Source: an uncultured Tateyamaria sp.
GTDB taxonomy: Bacteria > Pseudomonadota > Alphaproteobacteria > Rhodobacterales > Rhodobacteraceae
Length of the DNA: 64,000 bases
Direction of reading: 5' to 3'
Assembly (NCBI RefSeq): GCF_947497045.1
Contig: NZ_CANMEU010000004.1
Location: 1-64,000 of the forward strand
Below the pieces are notes generated by a model. It was given only the letters and a program-made list of their open reading frames with translations. It made no database searches and was not told the DNA's origin. Both the position numbers and the translations under genes were made by a program. Positions within the stretch are counted from its first letter, which is position 1; each line of letters opens with the position of its first letter. Positions 1 to 9,063 of this stretch are shown piece by piece.

Positions 1-209
1 CCAAGGGTTACGATGAGCGAAAGACACTCCCTTAGCAAAACAATGCTGTCTGTCTCAAAGGCCGTGACGGGTTACAGTTGTTGATGTGCTGTGATGTCCA
101 AGCTGCTGTAAATGCTTGATTATCATGTTCAGCGGTTCTTGAGTTCTTTAACTCTATGACGCTTTGAACTGACTGTGTTCATGATCTGTGAACTTTGCAT
201 GAGTAACAT
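1..209. other. non-coding stretch at window start
   Basis: No open reading frame with protein-like composition, RNA gene or clear repeat is visible here. It lies downstream of the reconstructed end of the HUH pseudogene. The sequence is richer in A+T than most of the window, in keeping with the accessory character of the first 2 kb. Confidence 0.5.
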
Positions 210-834
210 TTACGTAGCCCGCAGCCCACGCAAATATCCAGCACCATCAATGTCGCCTAGCCCGTCAAACACATGCGCGTCGCGCCCTGCATTCAAACCG
301 AGTTTGCGCCTTTCGCCCAAACCCAGTACGTCCAACCAAGCCCGCGTTTTAAGCCGCCGCCATAAAAAATTGCCGCTCAAAGAAGCCATATATCCCAGCT
401 TCCTTCGTCACATATTCCGAACGCTTTTCGACATCACCAATGTCTTTAATGACAACCGAACCACTTTCGCAAAGGTCAGCCCAAGTCTCATCCGCCTTCA
501 GTTGCAGACCAACCAAGTTGCAATAAGGTTTCGTCATCAAACCATGCACGTGTATGTTGCTGTGTTCGTGTTCCACATAAAGCAGACCATCCATGCGCTG
601 CGTCATCGGTTTTTTCGACCAATTCCGCCCCAGCATATGTTCGGCCATCCGCGCCAAAAACGCATGCGTCTTATGCTTCATAAACGCCAAGCTCATCGAC
701 CTGTTCGTCGCCAAAGTCAAAAACAGCTGTGTGTCCATCTGCACCGCCATAAGCTGATGCGCACGCCGTAGCGTGTTAAAATCCGTGTAAATTCGTTTCT
801 GCATGACCTCAGTATACGCCATTTTGCACCCCAA
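210..834 (-). pseudogene. HUH endonuclease (rolling-circle Rep-like) gene with a frameshift
   Basis: The first 161 codons (834 down to 349) carry the three Rep motifs in order: motif I FLTLATN (about residues 38-44), motif II HVH with metal-ligand histidines H95 and H97, and motif III YVTK with candidate nicking tyrosine Y141 and K144. No helicase domain follows. The frame closes with FFMAAA-stop, but just before this a run of six T (six A on the plus strand near 364-370) precedes a second open frame of about 50 codons ending at 210. Dropping one T gives one continuous 207-residue protein. The start may be the second Met at 822. By family knowledge such proteins nick and religate DNA at phage, plasmid or repeat origins. 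Either this is a decayed mobile-element replication gene, the frameshift is a homopolymer sequencing error, or slippage on the T run is used. The family call rests on motif order only. Confidence 0.55.
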
Positions 835-897
835 TCCCTAAATTTAAATGCGCCGAACGTGACGCCGTAATCAGCGCCATCCAACTGCCCGTCTTCG

Positions 898-911
898 ATA
901 AATATATTTAT
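898..911. promoter_or_regulatory. 14-bp AT-rich perfect palindrome
   Basis: ATAAATATATTTAT is self-complementary and lies in the divergent gap between the HUH gene (minus) and the small unknown gene (plus). It could be an operator or an AT-rich unwinding site. No binding protein is known, so the role is inference. Confidence 0.35.
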
Positions 912-959
912 GCAGAGCAGTTGTTTCGCAGCTGCCTAATACGCCAATGGAGCCACAAA

Positions 960-1307
960 ATGCGATACAGCGAGATCAACCAAACTGGGCTGCTACAAGA
1001 CGCCTACCACTGCTACCGACGCAACAACTTGGTGATCTCGCAGCGTAGCTTTTCCCGCCGCATATTGGGCAAACCACCATCTTACTATTCCAGCATGATC
1101 GCCCGTAACCGCAAACCATCGCGCCATATGCTGCAAACGCTTTTGTCAGTGACGAAGACCATACTCGCCACGTTCTTGGGAAATCCGCATTTTGGCAAAC
1201 CATACGCGGTGAACCTAAATCACGCTTACGAAGAGCTAGAAGCCATCGTCGAACAGGTTTCCGTCCAGCTGGATATCGGGTGCGTGGTCGAGAATTTGGA
1301 ACGGTGA
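960..1307 (+). CDS. small conserved-looking hypothetical protein
   Basis: This encodes 115 residues if started at the ATG at 960; an upstream in-frame ATG at 921 would add 13. I do not recognise a family with confidence. The N-terminal half is rich in Arg, Ser, Tyr and Asn, with a segment reading QRSFSRRILGKPPSYYSSM that could be a compact DNA-binding region of helix-turn-helix kind (no computation done). The C-terminal part looks helical and more acidic. There is no signal peptide or membrane segment. It is transcribed divergently from the HUH gene with a 14-bp palindrome between them, so it may regulate that gene or be part of the same small element. It runs tail to tail with the CDI immunity candidate at 1323. 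Confidence 0.5.
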   Translation: MRYSEINQTGLLQDAYHCYRRNNLVISQRSFSRRILGKPPSYYSSMIARNRKPSRHMLQTLLSVTKTILATFLGNPHFGKPYAVNLNHAYEELEAIVEQVSVQLDIGCVVENLER

Positions 1308-1322
1308 TTAAGGTGCAGAATC

Positions 1323-1700
1323 CTATGGCAAATATCGGCTCTTTTGAGCAGGTTTCGGTTTCTGTTGCTTTTCAATTTGCTGTTGTCCAGCTTCATTGAA
1401 ACTAACTTTCACAACATCGCCAACCTTCATATTTGACACGAGATCAATGTAACTCGACAGTGAGTTAACCATATCATCTGTGCTTGGCAGTACAGTAAAA
1501 CCTGCATCAACGATCTTCTTAAAGATGTCTTCAACAAAAATGGTTTTGCCTACAAACACCACTGTCGCAAAATCCACTTTAGACCCGTTGTTAACCGCAA
1601 CAAAGCGGTTCTGCACACCGTCATTGATTGGCACTACAAAAGATTTTCCAACCGCCTTACCTTGGGCCATTGAATATGGAACCAGCATCTTCTTCGTCAA
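1323..1700 (-). CDS. candidate CDI immunity protein (CdiI-like)
   Basis: This encodes 125 residues from a TTG start at 1700. It begins four bases after the cdiA stop codon on the same strand, with a ribosome binding site GGGAG seven bases upstream inside the last cdiA codons. Reading back to the ATG at 1751 would force a 17-codon overlap with the toxin end and has no better ribosome site. The protein is small, soluble and has no signal peptide; its tail is rich in Gln, Lys and Pro. It has no family I recognise. Immunity function is inferred from position: in contact-dependent inhibition loci the gene directly after cdiA encodes the cytoplasmic antidote to the CdiA-CT toxin. Base composition is less GC-rich than the cdiA body, as is usual for swapped toxin/immunity modules. 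Confidence 0.6.
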   Translation of the reverse strand: MTKKMLVPYSMAQGKAVGKSFVVPINDGVQNRFVAVNNGSKVDFATVVFVGKTIFVEDIFKKIVDAGFTVLPSTDDMVNSLSSYIDLVSNMKVGDVVKVSFNEAGQQQIEKQQKPKPAQKSRYLP

Positions 1701-1704
1701 TTTC

Positions 1705-4700
1705 TCACTCCCATGGTCGGTAATATTTGTGGCGAGTAACATGAGTAGCAATGTCTTTTAGTCGCATGTTTACTGGACTATCCGCACCACCAACCGAAAT
1801 TGGCGTCAAGTGATCAACATGATAACCTGGCGGCACTTTTCCATTCGCCAAATACTGGTTCATCCACTTTGGTGCTTTTCCGCTAGCACCAAGCTGTTTC
1901 AAAAAGAACGATTTTGCAGCTTGACTTCGAACAGTACCTGTTTGAATTCCGTGTGCTTGTTTGTATAGGTCCCAACCTTTGGCAGCATCAGCGCGTGAAA
2001 CAAACTGGCCTTTTGTAGCAGACTGAAATTGGTTCCACGTTTTCACATCAGTCGAAACCGTTATCGGTTTAACTACGTTATTTGTAGCGCCAGCCCCAAA
2101 ACCGTCATCAACGCCGGTCCCCGGACGTGACGGTGCGTCCACGTCAGGTGCCACGCCCCGCAACCGCGACACACTGCCTGCGGGCACGACGACGCTTGCA
2201 ACAACGGTAGCCCCTTTGATGGCATCCTGCACATCGGGCGGAATGCGATCCCAGGTCGTGCTGATCCGATTCCCTGTCGCATTGTCAACATAGCTGATAG
2301 CGACATTTGCACCCTCACCCACGGCTTCGACAGCATTCAGAACCGCGGCGGTCTGGTCCGGAAACTGCGACGAGGCAAAGGCCAGGGCCTGCTCACTCCC
2401 GGCGGCTGCAACCGAGGATAGCAGGTCATCACCGCGCCCGACCTCGATCAAGCCGTCAATCGGGTTCCCGTTGCCTTCGGCCGTCAAATAGGCCGCGGCG
2501 ATCAGGATCGGAATCCAGAACGCGTTGTTCTCCGCCGCGTTCACACCCGCGTTTGCCCCGATATTTGCGCTGCCATCGATCGCTGCGGCGGCCAGCCCCC
2601 CGGCAAGTTGAGACAGGGAGATCCCGGTTTCTTCCCACCGCTCAGCGTTTGAGCCGATCAATTCAGGGTTCGCCAGCCCGGCGTCCGTATAAAACAGCGC
2701 CGTCAACTCACCGGCAAAGGCCCCAACCGCACCGGACGCACATTCATTCGCCGCAACGGCCCCCGCTGCGCATCCAAGGGCCGCATGGGCGATCAACTGG
2801 GTTGTGCGATCAATGTCTCCGCTGGCTGCGGCCTGACCGATGTTCTGGGCCACCACAGTGCCCAATACCCCGGACGCCGCATAGCGCAGGTTGTTGACCA
2901 GCGCGTCGTCCAACTCTGCGCCCAGAACGACAACCTCAAGGGCCGTATCGACGCTGGCCTGAAGCACTTCGAACTGGAGGTGATAGGCAAGGCGATCCGC
3001 AAGCGGCGCCGTGGGCGAAACCCCATTGATGCCCAACGCGCCCGTCAGCTCGGTCGTCAACCCTGCCGACACGATGGCTGTGACCAACCCGCGCAGGCTT
3101 TGTTCCGAACCGAGGTCGCGCAGTACGGCCCCGATGTCACCCTGATTGTTGACCAAAGACACTGCCGCCTGATTTGACAGGCTTGTCAGACCGGCATGAA
3201 TGGCCGTCTCAAGAACAGCCCCCCCTGCGAGGTTGGACGCCAAGGTCGATGCAAGCGCATCGATCCCCGGACCCAAAGCCCATGTGGTGACGGCGGTAAT
3301 GACCAGTGCGCCTGCTTCGGTCAGCCCCTGAGATTCGTAATCCCATTCCTGAAACGACGTCTCGACCCGTTGCCATTCGACATTGTCGAGGTCCCGGACA
3401 TTCGCCATCCATTCCAGGCCCGGCGCAGCGGCCAATTGCGCAATGCCCGCATCCAGATCACCGGTCGTGGTGTATTCCACGATGACGTTCTGGCCCGACA
3501 TGATCTGCACATCGCCGGTGGCGGTGATCCGCGTGAAGGTGCGGGTCGTCTCGTGCGTGCCCTCGTCGGCCTCGTTCCACCAGAAGATGTCCTTTTCCTT
3601 GAGCTGGTCGCGCTCGAAGGTGCTGTCTTGCGTCGTCAGGATCGAGACCTGACCGTTCTCGGCAGACAGTGACACCGTGCCCCCACTGGTGATCTCGGGA
3701 GCGACAACATCAACGTCCCCGCGCCGTGCAAGGACAGTAACGTCGCCGCCTGCTGAGATGGTGGTGTCCAGGGTCGTGATCTGCTGGTTGTTACGATCAA
3801 TTTCCGTATCGTTGCCGAACAGGCCGCCCGTTTCGATATCAAGGCGGAAGTCATCCTGTCGCGTGTTCTGCACGGATGAGACGATGATGTCGCGTTCGGC
3901 CCCGAACGTCACATCCGATCCCGCAGCGATTTCGGCACCTTCAATCCGCAAATCGCGCCCCGCGTCCACGTTGACATTCTGGCCCGCGGTCACGCGACCC
4001 AGATCAGAGTCGCGGCTAAAGCTGTTGTCAAACCCGTCGTCAAAGGACTGTTCGCGGCGCGTCTCGCGGGTTCCGGCCCCGATGGAAACATCGCCCCCGG
4101 CAGCAATCGTGACATCACGCCCTGCATCAAAATCCCCCGCCTCGGAAGTGACGTCATTGCTCGCTTCCACGGTCACGTCTTGATCGGCCTCGATCTGCGC
4201 TCTGTCCTGGGCGCGATCGCGGATCCCAAATTCGGTCTCGTCCCGGATCACCGCGGTCGAATTTTCGACATCGGTTGCGGCGATATCCACGTTGCGCCCC
4301 GAAACCTGCCCCGAGACGTTGGCAAAGCGCCCGTCCGCCTCCAGCGCCACATCACCGTCAGAGGTGATTTGCCCCCCGATATTAAGCAGGTCTGACGACG
4401 CCGCGATGCGCACCTCATCAGTGCCGGAAATGCGCCCCGCGTTCAGCAGCGTGTCTGCGGACAGATCGACGTCAGGTGCATTGATTTGCGCGCTGGCAAG
4501 CGACACGGCCCCGGTATCATTTGCGCCCAGATAGACCACGGGCACCAAAACGGTCTGCCCGTCGATCACACGCTCTTCGGGCCAGATGATTGTGTCGGAC
4601 AGGGCCGCCACCTGATCTGGTGTCAACGCGATGCCGGGGGAAAGCTCAAGCTGTCCCTCAGCAGCCAAGGCGTTGGAATAGAGCTGTTTGATCAGCGCAG

Positions 4701-7482
4701 CCAGCGCCTCCGGGTCCTGCGCGGCACGCCGTCCTGTGAGGGCAAACAACTGTTCCTGGATCAGGCGCGCTTCGACATAGGCATCGCCAAACAGACGCTG
4801 CGTGAGGTCAGCGTCGAACCCCCCGAGGCGTTCAAGGAAGGATGCAGAGGACACAAACCGACTGATGTCGATGAACTCCGAACGCGTTTCGATCAGAAAC
4901 GGGCTGTCGGGGCTGCGCGAGGGTTGAAACAGGGCGGACCGGCCAAGGATCACGTTGGGATTGACCTGACCGATCAGCGGGGGCGCCGCAAGGGCACGAC
5001 CACCCGAGGCCAGCCCCACCTGACTTGCACCGGAGCGCACCGCATCGTTGCTCAGATATCCACTGACTGTGGCATTCACGCGGCCACCCGCTTCGATAGA
5101 GGCAAAGATCGCGCCGTTGGTCGCCGTTTCTGAGCGGTCATTCGTGCGGGTCAGATAGCGCGTCTTGCGGTTGAGGCAGAAGCCAAAGATCCGCCGCGCG
5201 CAGTAACGCTGGCTGTAATAGGATACGGTGCTGGTCTGGACAACTTCGAGGAGGTCCTGCCCGGTATTGGCGACCGTCCCCGCCGTCAGGGTCACATCGC
5301 CATTGGCCGAAATTTCACTGTATTGGTTGGTGATTGTATCCGCGTCGATGGTAACGTCCGTGCCGGCCAGAATGCGGGCCGGGGCGTCGGTGCTGGTATC
5401 CGCCATCATCCGTGTCGTCGTGATGGTCTCAACTACGCGGTAGGTGCCGCCTGGGTGACTGATATCTGGGAAATCGGCGACGGTGCCTTCGCGGGTTGCG
5501 ACAGTGACCTCTGGTATCAGCGTGGGCAAAGGCTGGGTGTTTTCGACGCTGACGGCCGCAATGATGATGCTGCCCACAATGGCCTCGATATTCGCAGACC
5601 GGTTTGCAACCGCTGCCGCACGCGCCGTGCTCAATCCACGGATTGCGATGCTGTCCTCGGCGAGGATGTCCGCAAAGACGTTGGACAGCACACCGTCGAG
5701 GCCGATGTTCAGGTCGGTACCGGAGTAGAGCAAGCCAGTGTTTGTGATGTCATTGCCCACCGACAAGGTGACCGCTCCATCGGATGCACCCAAAGGCCCC
5801 TCGTTCACCATGTCAGTTGCTGTGGCCGTCAGGCCGGTGGAGGCAACAACAGACCCGGTGTTGACCAATGCCGTACCGGCGCGCAGATCAACGGTTGTGC
5901 CCGCGTCCAATGCGCCGCTGATATCCAGCCCCAACGCCGCGCTCAGCGCCAATGCGCCTTGCGTCGAAATATCACCGTCCTGAGTCAGATCCCCCGAACG
6001 GGCTATGACGTTAACCGGGCCGACCGCTTCAATGTTGCCAGTGGTGGCAAGAGTGGTGGCATCAACACTGACTTCTCCGCCCGCGCGCACCGTACCGCCC
6101 GTGATCGCAAGCGCATCCGGGCTCGACAGGGTAACATCGCCGCCCACGGTGAGGGTCCCGCGATCCGCCGAAAAGTCTTCGGTCTCGATATCCAGATTGC
6201 CGCCGACATTCAGGGCCTCGCCATCACTGGACTGGCTGATATCTATGGTTGCCGCATTCAGGCGCGCATCACTGGAGGCCAGCAGTTGCGCATCAACGGC
6301 CGCCAAATTGGTTGTCGTGATGTCCAACGCGCCGGGGGCACCGAATGTGCCATCCGCCGTCAGACCAGCCGCCGCAACAGCACCCGTCCCCAAGCTGACG
6401 GTACTCGCGTCAATGCTCAGATCGCGACCTGCAATCACCAGCGCATCATCCGCCAGATCAGCAGATATGCCGGTCAGCTCAATGGCGTCTTCGGAGAACA
6501 GCGATGTTTGGACCTGCACCTGAGCGGTGTTGGACCGTACACGGACCGCCCCGCTGGACTGGGCCTGTCCGATGATCAACCGCCCGTCGGCCGTCAAGGT
6601 CATGCCGCCAGCGTTTGCGCTCATCTCACGCGGGGCGCGAACGCCCACGCCAGTCTCGGTCGACAGCAACGAAATGCGACCGGCATAAAGCCCGCCCACT
6701 GCGGTGCTATCAATTGCAAAGGCAGAGGCGGCGCTGCCATCATCAGTCAGCGCCGTGGCCTCCCCACTTTGATAATTAAACGCATTGCGCCCTGCGGTGA
6801 CACGCACGTTTTGCCCAACTACGGGACCGTCAAAGGTCACCCCGCGCGAGATGATATCGAACAGGCGCACACTGCCCAGATCAGCACCGTCCGGCCCAAA
6901 GGTGATCTGCCCCTGATCGACGGTGAACCCTTGCAAGACGCCGCCACTGATATCGGGTGTACCTGTTGTGAGCGTGACGCGTGGGGTGCGGATGAACCCG
7001 CAGCCATTGCACGAAATGCCGTTCGGGTTCGCGACGATGACATCGGCAGACTGCCCCGCCACCTCAATGACCCCTGACAGGTCAGACCGGTTCGCACTGA
7101 CAACCTCGTTGAGGATGACACGCGCCGGGCCCGAGCCTGCAAGGTTTGCGTTGCCAGGAATGACCCCGCCAAGCTGGGATGAGCCAAAATTGCCCGCCTG
7201 GTTGTTGAGAATGAGGCCTTGGGCATCGACGTTGAAGTCTTCGTAGGTGTTGTGCGACAGCCCTTGGGCATTGGGGGTCGCGATATTGGCAAGGGGGACC
7301 CCATTGGGGGCCGTATCCACATTCAGCCCCCCCGCCGCGCCGGCGGATGGCACGGTTTGGGCCAGCAACGGCTGAACGGTCAGAACCGCAATCGACAGCA
7401 CTGAGGTAACGCGGTGCACCGCGCGTGCAATGGATTTGCGCAGGCCGATCTTTGGCGATTTGAGGGGATTTCGAATAGCCAT
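1705..7482 (-). CDS. cdiA: CdiA-like two-partner secretion exoprotein with C-terminal HNH nuclease toxin
   Basis: This is a 1925-residue secreted filamentous protein, short for CdiA (often 3000 or more). In order: a long basic signal region (about 1-42, ending LLAQ), a TPS secretion domain with the hallmark NPNGI motif at residues 152-156, a long beta-helical body of degenerate G/D/V-rich repeats, a DUF637-like hydrophobic pretoxin region (about 1440-1600), an AENN motif at 1650-1653 standing where VENN marks the toxin boundary in other CdiA proteins, and a C-terminal toxin. The last 40 residues hold an HNH-type site: H1888, D1890-H1891, N1905, H1914 and H1918, with the pattern HVDH-x13-N-x8-H, pointing to a DNase. 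It lies three bases after cdiB and four before the immunity candidate. Exact receptor and cleavage site are unknown. An exported adhesin is the alternative, but the HNH tail and small next gene favour CDI. Confidence 0.85.
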   Translation of the reverse strand: MAIRNPLKSPKIGLRKSIARAVHRVTSVLSIAVLTVQPLLAQTVPSAGAAGGLNVDTAPNGVPLANIATPNAQGLSHNTYEDFNVDAQGLILNNQAGNFGSSQLGGVIPGNANLAGSGPARVILNEVVSANRSDLSGVIEVAGQSADVIVANPNGISCNGCGFIRTPRVTLTTGTPDISGGVLQGFTVDQGQITFGPDGADLGSVRLFDIISRGVTFDGPVVGQNVRVTAGRNAFNYQSGEATALTDDGSAASAFAIDSTAVGGLYAGRISLLSTETGVGVRAPREMSANAGGMTLTADGRLIIGQAQSSGAVRVRSNTAQVQVQTSLFSEDAIELTGISADLADDALVIAGRDLSIDASTVSLGTGAVAAAGLTADGTFGAPGALDITTTNLAAVDAQLLASSDARLNAATIDISQSSDGEALNVGGNLDIETEDFSADRGTLTVGGDVTLSSPDALAITGGTVRAGGEVSVDATTLATTGNIEAVGPVNVIARSGDLTQDGDISTQGALALSAALGLDISGALDAGTTVDLRAGTALVNTGSVVASTGLTATATDMVNEGPLGASDGAVTLSVGNDITNTGLLYSGTDLNIGLDGVLSNVFADILAEDSIAIRGLSTARAAAVANRSANIEAIVGSIIIAAVSVENTQPLPTLIPEVTVATREGTVADFPDISHPGGTYRVVETITTTRMMADTSTDAPARILAGTDVTIDADTITNQYSEISANGDVTLTAGTVANTGQDLLEVVQTSTVSYYSQRYCARRIFGFCLNRKTRYLTRTNDRSETATNGAIFASIEAGGRVNATVSGYLSNDAVRSGASQVGLASGGRALAAPPLIGQVNPNVILGRSALFQPSRSPDSPFLIETRSEFIDISRFVSSASFLERLGGFDADLTQRLFGDAYVEARLIQEQLFALTGRRAAQDPEALAALIKQLYSNALAAEGQLELSPGIALTPDQVAALSDTIIWPEERVIDGQTVLVPVVYLGANDTGAVSLASAQINAPDVDLSADTLLNAGRISGTDEVRIAASSDLLNIGGQITSDGDVALEADGRFANVSGQVSGRNVDIAATDVENSTAVIRDETEFGIRDRAQDRAQIEADQDVTVEASNDVTSEAGDFDAGRDVTIAAGGDVSIGAGTRETRREQSFDDGFDNSFSRDSDLGRVTAGQNVNVDAGRDLRIEGAEIAAGSDVTFGAERDIIVSSVQNTRQDDFRLDIETGGLFGNDTEIDRNNQQITTLDTTISAGGDVTVLARRGDVDVVAPEITSGGTVSLSAENGQVSILTTQDSTFERDQLKEKDIFWWNEADEGTHETTRTFTRITATGDVQIMSGQNVIVEYTTTGDLDAGIAQLAAAPGLEWMANVRDLDNVEWQRVETSFQEWDYESQGLTEAGALVITAVTTWALGPGIDALASTLASNLAGGAVLETAIHAGLTSLSNQAAVSLVNNQGDIGAVLRDLGSEQSLRGLVTAIVSAGLTTELTGALGINGVSPTAPLADRLAYHLQFEVLQASVDTALEVVVLGAELDDALVNNLRYAASGVLGTVVAQNIGQAAASGDIDRTTQLIAHAALGCAAGAVAANECASGAVGAFAGELTALFYTDAGLANPELIGSNAERWEETGISLSQLAGGLAAAAIDGSANIGANAGVNAAENNAFWIPILIAAAYLTAEGNGNPIDGLIEVGRGDDLLSSVAAAGSEQALAFASSQFPDQTAAVLNAVEAVGEGANVAISYVDNATGNRISTTWDRIPPDVQDAIKGATVVASVVVPAGSVSRLRGVAPDVDAPSRPGTGVDDGFGAGATNNVVKPITVSTDVKTWNQFQSATKGQFVSRADAAKGWDLYKQAHGIQTGTVRSQAAKSFFLKQLGASGKAPKWMNQYLANGKVPPGYHVDHLTPISVGGADSPVNMRLKDIATHVTRHKYYRPWE
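1709..1713 (-). promoter_or_regulatory. ribosome binding site for cdiI within the cdiA 3' end
   Basis: GGGAG on the minus strand overlaps the Trp-Glu codons that end cdiA and stands seven bases before a TTG codon. It decides the TTG start and implies translational coupling of toxin and antidote. Confidence 0.55.
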
Positions 7483-7485
7483 AGC

Positions 7486-9063
7486 CTAAAAACTCCACCG
7501 TGCTTGAATCGTAAACAAACCGCTCTTGGAAAACTCCGCCGGATCAGGCCCGTCAATGATACGACCATAGAGCGCATCAATGCTGAAATTCGGCCCCGTC
7601 AGCGTTGTTCCAACCGCATAGGAAATCAACGTCTCATCATCTATCCCGAACTCGGTTTCGCCAAAGGCATGGCCAAAGTCGAAACCGACATACGGTGTCA
7701 AAAAGACATTTTCGCCGAGTTCTACGGCGTTGGGAAGACTGATTGTATTGATAAGCTGAACACCGCTATTGCCAAACAACAAACTGTCGCGGCTGCCGCG
7801 CACACTCGAAAATCCACCACTCGAAAACTGTTCCGAGCCAAACAGGCTGTCGCCCGAATATTGCCCCGAAAACCGCGATGACAGAAAGACGGATTGCCCA
7901 CCAATGTCCCAATTGCGCCGGTAAGACGCCTCGATCAGCAAGGCGGTATATTGCGCTTTGGGTGAGCCGGGTGGCGCGGTATCATCATCAAAGGCATCAA
8001 AGATATCAAGCCCTTGGCGCAAGGTTACAACCGCGTCCAACTGCCCGCCAAAGGCAGCTTGAGAGCGACGCACATAGGCGTCCAGAACGCTCAGCCGTCG
8101 CGAGGCCGTATCAATCACAGTGCCAAGAATAAGGTTCTCATTGTCGTTCCAGCGCAAGGTCACACCCGCGTCCCAACGCCCGGACTCTGAAATTGACAGC
8201 AGCCGTTCCGCTGACAGTTGTATGGTCAGATTTTCGCCAGACGCCTCGATCGGCGTTGTCAGGCCAAGGATATCGATCACGTAATCTGACGCGCTGATCG
8301 AACCTCCAAAGGTCCAGAATCCGAACGGAATGGACCCGGACAGGCTGTAGGCATTGCCAACGGGACTTGATACACCAAAGGACAGCGGAGAGGACTCCAT
8401 GCTGCGCTGCAACGAAAACAACCAGCTGTCGTTCAGCCCAAGCAGGTTTTCATAACCGAGGGTCAGCCCGAAATTGAACTTGCCGGTGACGCTGGTGCCG
8501 CGATTGTCCAGCGCGATTGTCCCGCTCCATTGTTTGTCCTGCGCGACATTCACCGTCACAACGGTATCACCCGGTGCATCGCCAGGGCTGAGTTCACTGA
8601 CGGCATCGCTTGAGCCCAAGCGGTTTATCTGCGCCAGCCCTTGCTCCAGCTGCGGCAGTCTCAGCGGTTCGCCCGCAAGGCCCGGAAATGCAGTGATCTG
8701 GCGCCCTTTGACCGGGGTGCCGTTCTGCAACACGACCACGTCCGAGACCTGACCTTCGATGACCGCAATATCAAGAACGCCGTCTGACAGATCCTGTTCG
8801 GGCAAAAAGGCCCGGGCCGCCACGTAACCTGCGTCGATATACGCAAGCGTGACGGTTTCCAGAATGTCGTTCAGCCCCTCAAGCCCCAGGCACCCAAGCG
8901 TTGGCGCGATCTCGCTTTGCAACGCCGCCTCGTCGATCAAAGTGAGACCGCTGAAATCCACCCGCTCGATATCGATGCAGATCTGCGCCGCAGCCGGTCC
9001 ACCGGACAAGAGCACGGCAAAAGCTGCGCGTCCCGCCACCTTCTGAAACGTGGCACTATTCAT
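7486..9063 (-). CDS. cdiB: ShlB/FhaC/HecB family outer membrane transporter (CdiB)
   Basis: This encodes 525 residues from the ATG at 9063, which overlaps the end of ialB by 8 bases; the longer frame from 9150 lies wholly inside ialB. After a signal peptide ending near AAAQ comes a periplasmic POTRA-like region (about residues 30-170, with a VIEGQV segment typical of the family), then a beta-strand-rich C-terminal barrel ending in the aromatic residues RWSF. A VRGS tetrapeptide near the C-terminal third matches the VRGY/VRGF loop-6 motif of TpsB proteins. It is expected to export CdiA across the outer membrane as its dedicated partner, which fits its position immediately upstream of cdiA. Co-translation with ialB is suggested by the overlap. 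Confidence 0.88.
   Translation of the reverse strand: MNSATFQKVAGRAAFAVLLSGGPAAAQICIDIERVDFSGLTLIDEAALQSEIAPTLGCLGLEGLNDILETVTLAYIDAGYVAARAFLPEQDLSDGVLDIAVIEGQVSDVVVLQNGTPVKGRQITAFPGLAGEPLRLPQLEQGLAQINRLGSSDAVSELSPGDAPGDTVVTVNVAQDKQWSGTIALDNRGTSVTGKFNFGLTLGYENLLGLNDSWLFSLQRSMESSPLSFGVSSPVGNAYSLSGSIPFGFWTFGGSISASDYVIDILGLTTPIEASGENLTIQLSAERLLSISESGRWDAGVTLRWNDNENLILGTVIDTASRRLSVLDAYVRRSQAAFGGQLDAVVTLRQGLDIFDAFDDDTAPPGSPKAQYTALLIEASYRRNWDIGGQSVFLSSRFSGQYSGDSLFGSEQFSSGGFSSVRGSRDSLLFGNSGVQLINTISLPNAVELGENVFLTPYVGFDFGHAFGETEFGIDDETLISYAVGTTLTGPNFSIDALYGRIIDGPDPAEFSKSGLFTIQARWSF

Noticed and set aside
210-834. REP-associated tyrosine transposase (RAYT) identity for the HUH gene
   Set aside because: RAYT proteins have an NHVHLL-type motif and Y1 transposase layout; the order FLTLATN, HVH, YVTK fits Rep proteins better.
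5323-7077. 584-residue open frame antisense to cdiA
   Set aside because: It arises from the Gly/Asp/Val-rich repeats of cdiA read backwards; composition is not protein-like.
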